From NCBI GenBank assembly GCA_947471695.1, contig CANIWY010000053.1:1-7044 (forward strand): DNA of 7,044 nt, given 5' to 3'. The notes beneath the pieces are model-generated. The model saw only the letters and a program-made list of their open reading frames with translations. It was not told the origin of the DNA and searched no databases. The DNA is from Nitrosomonadaceae bacterium (lineage in GTDB: Bacteria; Pseudomonadota; Gammaproteobacteria; Burkholderiales; Nitrosomonadaceae). Each line of letters begins with the position of its first letter. Position 1 is the stretch's first letter. Positions 5,966 through 7,044 of the stretch are shown one piece after another. Made by a program: the position numbers and the translations under genes.

Positions 5966-7044
5966 ATGACTCAATCTTTTGACGTAGCAGTGATAGGTGC
6001 AGGCCCCGGTGGATACGTGGCTGCAATCCGATGTGCGCAATTGGGTCTTAACACCATCTGCATTGATGAATGGAAAAACTCACAAGGTAAGGCCAGCCTA
6101 GGCGGGACTTGCCTCAATGTCGGTTGTATTCCTTCTAAGGCATTGCTGGAATCTTCAGAGAATTATGAACGTGCCGCACATAAATTTTCTGCTCACGGCA
6201 TTAAGTTAAAGGACTTGTCGATAGATGTTCCGGTGATGATTGCGCGTAAGGACAAGATTGTTTCATCCTTTACTGGCGGCATCGCTATGCTGTTCCGGAA
6301 AAACAAGATTACTGCAATGCACGGTCGTGGGACATTGCTTAAGTCTAATAATGAGAGAGAAGCCTGGCAAGTTGAAGTCAAGAACGGAGATAAGGTTGAA
6401 GTTATCGAGGCGAAGCATATCATCATTGCTACCGGCTCGACTCCTCGACTGTTACCCATGGCACCGGTGGACAATGAACGTATCCTTGATAATGTGGGTG
6501 CGCTGGCGCTGACTGAGATACCCAGGCGATTGGGCGTGATTGGAGCCGGTGTAATCGGCCTGGAAATGGGTAGCGTATGGCGCAGATTGGGATCTGAAGT
6601 CACCATACTCGAATCGCTACCAGCCTTCTTGTCCGCAGCCGATGAGCAGATAGCGAAGGAGGCGCAGAAAGTATTCACTAAAGAATTGGGATTATTAATA
6701 CAGACCGGTATCAAAATTAGTGCGATTAGGTCCAGTAAGGAGAGCATTACAGTCGAATACACCGATTCTCAGGGTGAATTACTGAAGCTGGAAGTGGATA
6801 AGTTGATCGTCGCGGTCGGACGCGTTCCCAATACCTCCGGCTTGGGTGCGGAGAATGTCGGGCTAAAATTAGATGAGCATGGACGCATTGAAGTGGATGG
6901 CCATTGCCAGACTAATCTATCGAATGTCTATGCTGTTGGTGACGTGGTACGTGGACCAATGCTGGCACACAAGGCCTCTGAGGAGGGTTCCGCAGTAGCT
7001 GAAATTATTGCAGGGCAGGCTGGGCATGTCGATCTTAATACCAT
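5966..7044 (+). CDS. lpdA: Dihydrolipoamide dehydrogenase, E3 component (3' end outside window)
   Basis: FAD enzyme that reoxidises the dihydrolipoyl arm of SucB and reduces NAD+ to NADH. About 359 codons of an expected ~475 are present, in one uninterrupted frame. The N-terminal FAD-binding GAGPGGY is at residues 11-17. The redox-active disulfide motif GGTCLNVGCIPSK gives C49 and C54. ATGS is at 155-158, the NAD-binding GAGVIG at 193-198, and YAVGDV (D326) forms the second FAD contact, followed by PMLAHKASEEG. About six extra residues (EWKNSQGKAS region, 35-44) precede the redox motif compared with E. coli Lpd. The C-terminal dimer interface with the catalytic His-Glu pair lies beyond the window, so its integrity cannot be judged. 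It follows sucB by 42 bases and is most likely dedicated to the 2-oxoglutarate dehydrogenase complex, although E3 proteins can also serve pyruvate dehydrogenase or the glycine cleavage system. Confidence 0.96.
   Translation, partial: MTQSFDVAVIGAGPGGYVAAIRCAQLGLNTICIDEWKNSQGKASLGGTCLNVGCIPSKALLESSENYERAAHKFSAHGIKLKDLSIDVPVMIARKDKIVSSFTGGIAMLFRKNKITAMHGRGTLLKSNNEREAWQVEVKNGDKVEVIEAKHIIIATGSTPRLLPMAPVDNERILDNVGALALTEIPRRLGVIGAGVIGLEMGSVWRRLGSEVTILESLPAFLSAADEQIAKEAQKVFTKELGLLIQTGIKISAIRSSKESITVEYTDSQGELLKLEVDKLIVAVGRVPNTSGLGAENVGLKLDEHGRIEVDGHCQTNLSNVYAVGDVVRGPMLAHKASEEGSAVAEIIAGQAGHVDLNT

Noticed and set aside
6193..6762. A 189-codon open frame on the minus strand inside lpdA
   Set aside because: It lies wholly opposite conserved lpdA coding sequence, including the NAD-binding motif. 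Its translation is a Ser/Leu/Ile-rich sequence with no family I recognise. It is most simply a shadow of the real gene.

Overview
The window is a compact, single-strand block of tricarboxylic acid (TCA) cycle genes, all on the + strand. In order it holds the 3' end of sdhB (succinate dehydrogenase iron-sulfur subunit), sdhE (SDH flavinylation factor), gltA (citrate synthase), sucA/odhA (2-oxoglutarate dehydrogenase E1), sucB/odhB (dihydrolipoyl succinyltransferase E2) and the first ~360 codons of lpdA (dihydrolipoamide dehydrogenase E3), which runs off the right edge. I see no frameshift, mobile element, RNA gene, CRISPR array or phage signature.

Layout: sdhB overlaps sdhE by 4 bases (ATGA). 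The gaps are 35 bases for sdhE-gltA, 16 for gltA-sucA, 15 for sucA-sucB (from the preferred sucB start) and 42 for sucB-lpdA. No gap contains a convincing terminator or promoter, so the block reads as one operon, probably starting upstream with sdhC, sdhD and sdhA, which lie outside the window. No gene-free stretch exceeds 42 bases.

Function: GltA makes citrate from oxaloacetate and acetyl-CoA. SucA, SucB and Lpd form the 2-oxoglutarate dehydrogenase complex that makes succinyl-CoA and NADH. SdhB belongs to Complex II, which oxidises succinate to fumarate and passes electrons to quinone, and SdhE helps attach FAD to SdhA. The genes thus cover the entry of carbon into the cycle, the oxidative decarboxylation of 2-oxoglutarate and succinate oxidation. 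Succinyl-CoA synthetase (sucCD), which follows sucB in E. coli, is not between sucB and lpdA here.

Organism: the collinear order sdhB-sdhE-gltA-sucA-sucB-lpd, with gltA on the same strand and lpd directly after sucB, is typical of Betaproteobacteria; in E. coli gltA is divergent and lpd is elsewhere. The Lpd has extra residues before its redox disulfide, as I recall for betaproteobacterial 2-oxoglutarate dehydrogenase E3 proteins. Base composition looks near 50% G+C, moderate for that class, which would suit groups such as Nitrosomonadales or Neisseriales, but I cannot name a genus.

This is a conserved core-metabolism region and I found no undescribed system. The points most worth checking are substitutions in the predicted NADH-inhibition pocket of citrate synthase and several details of translation starts.
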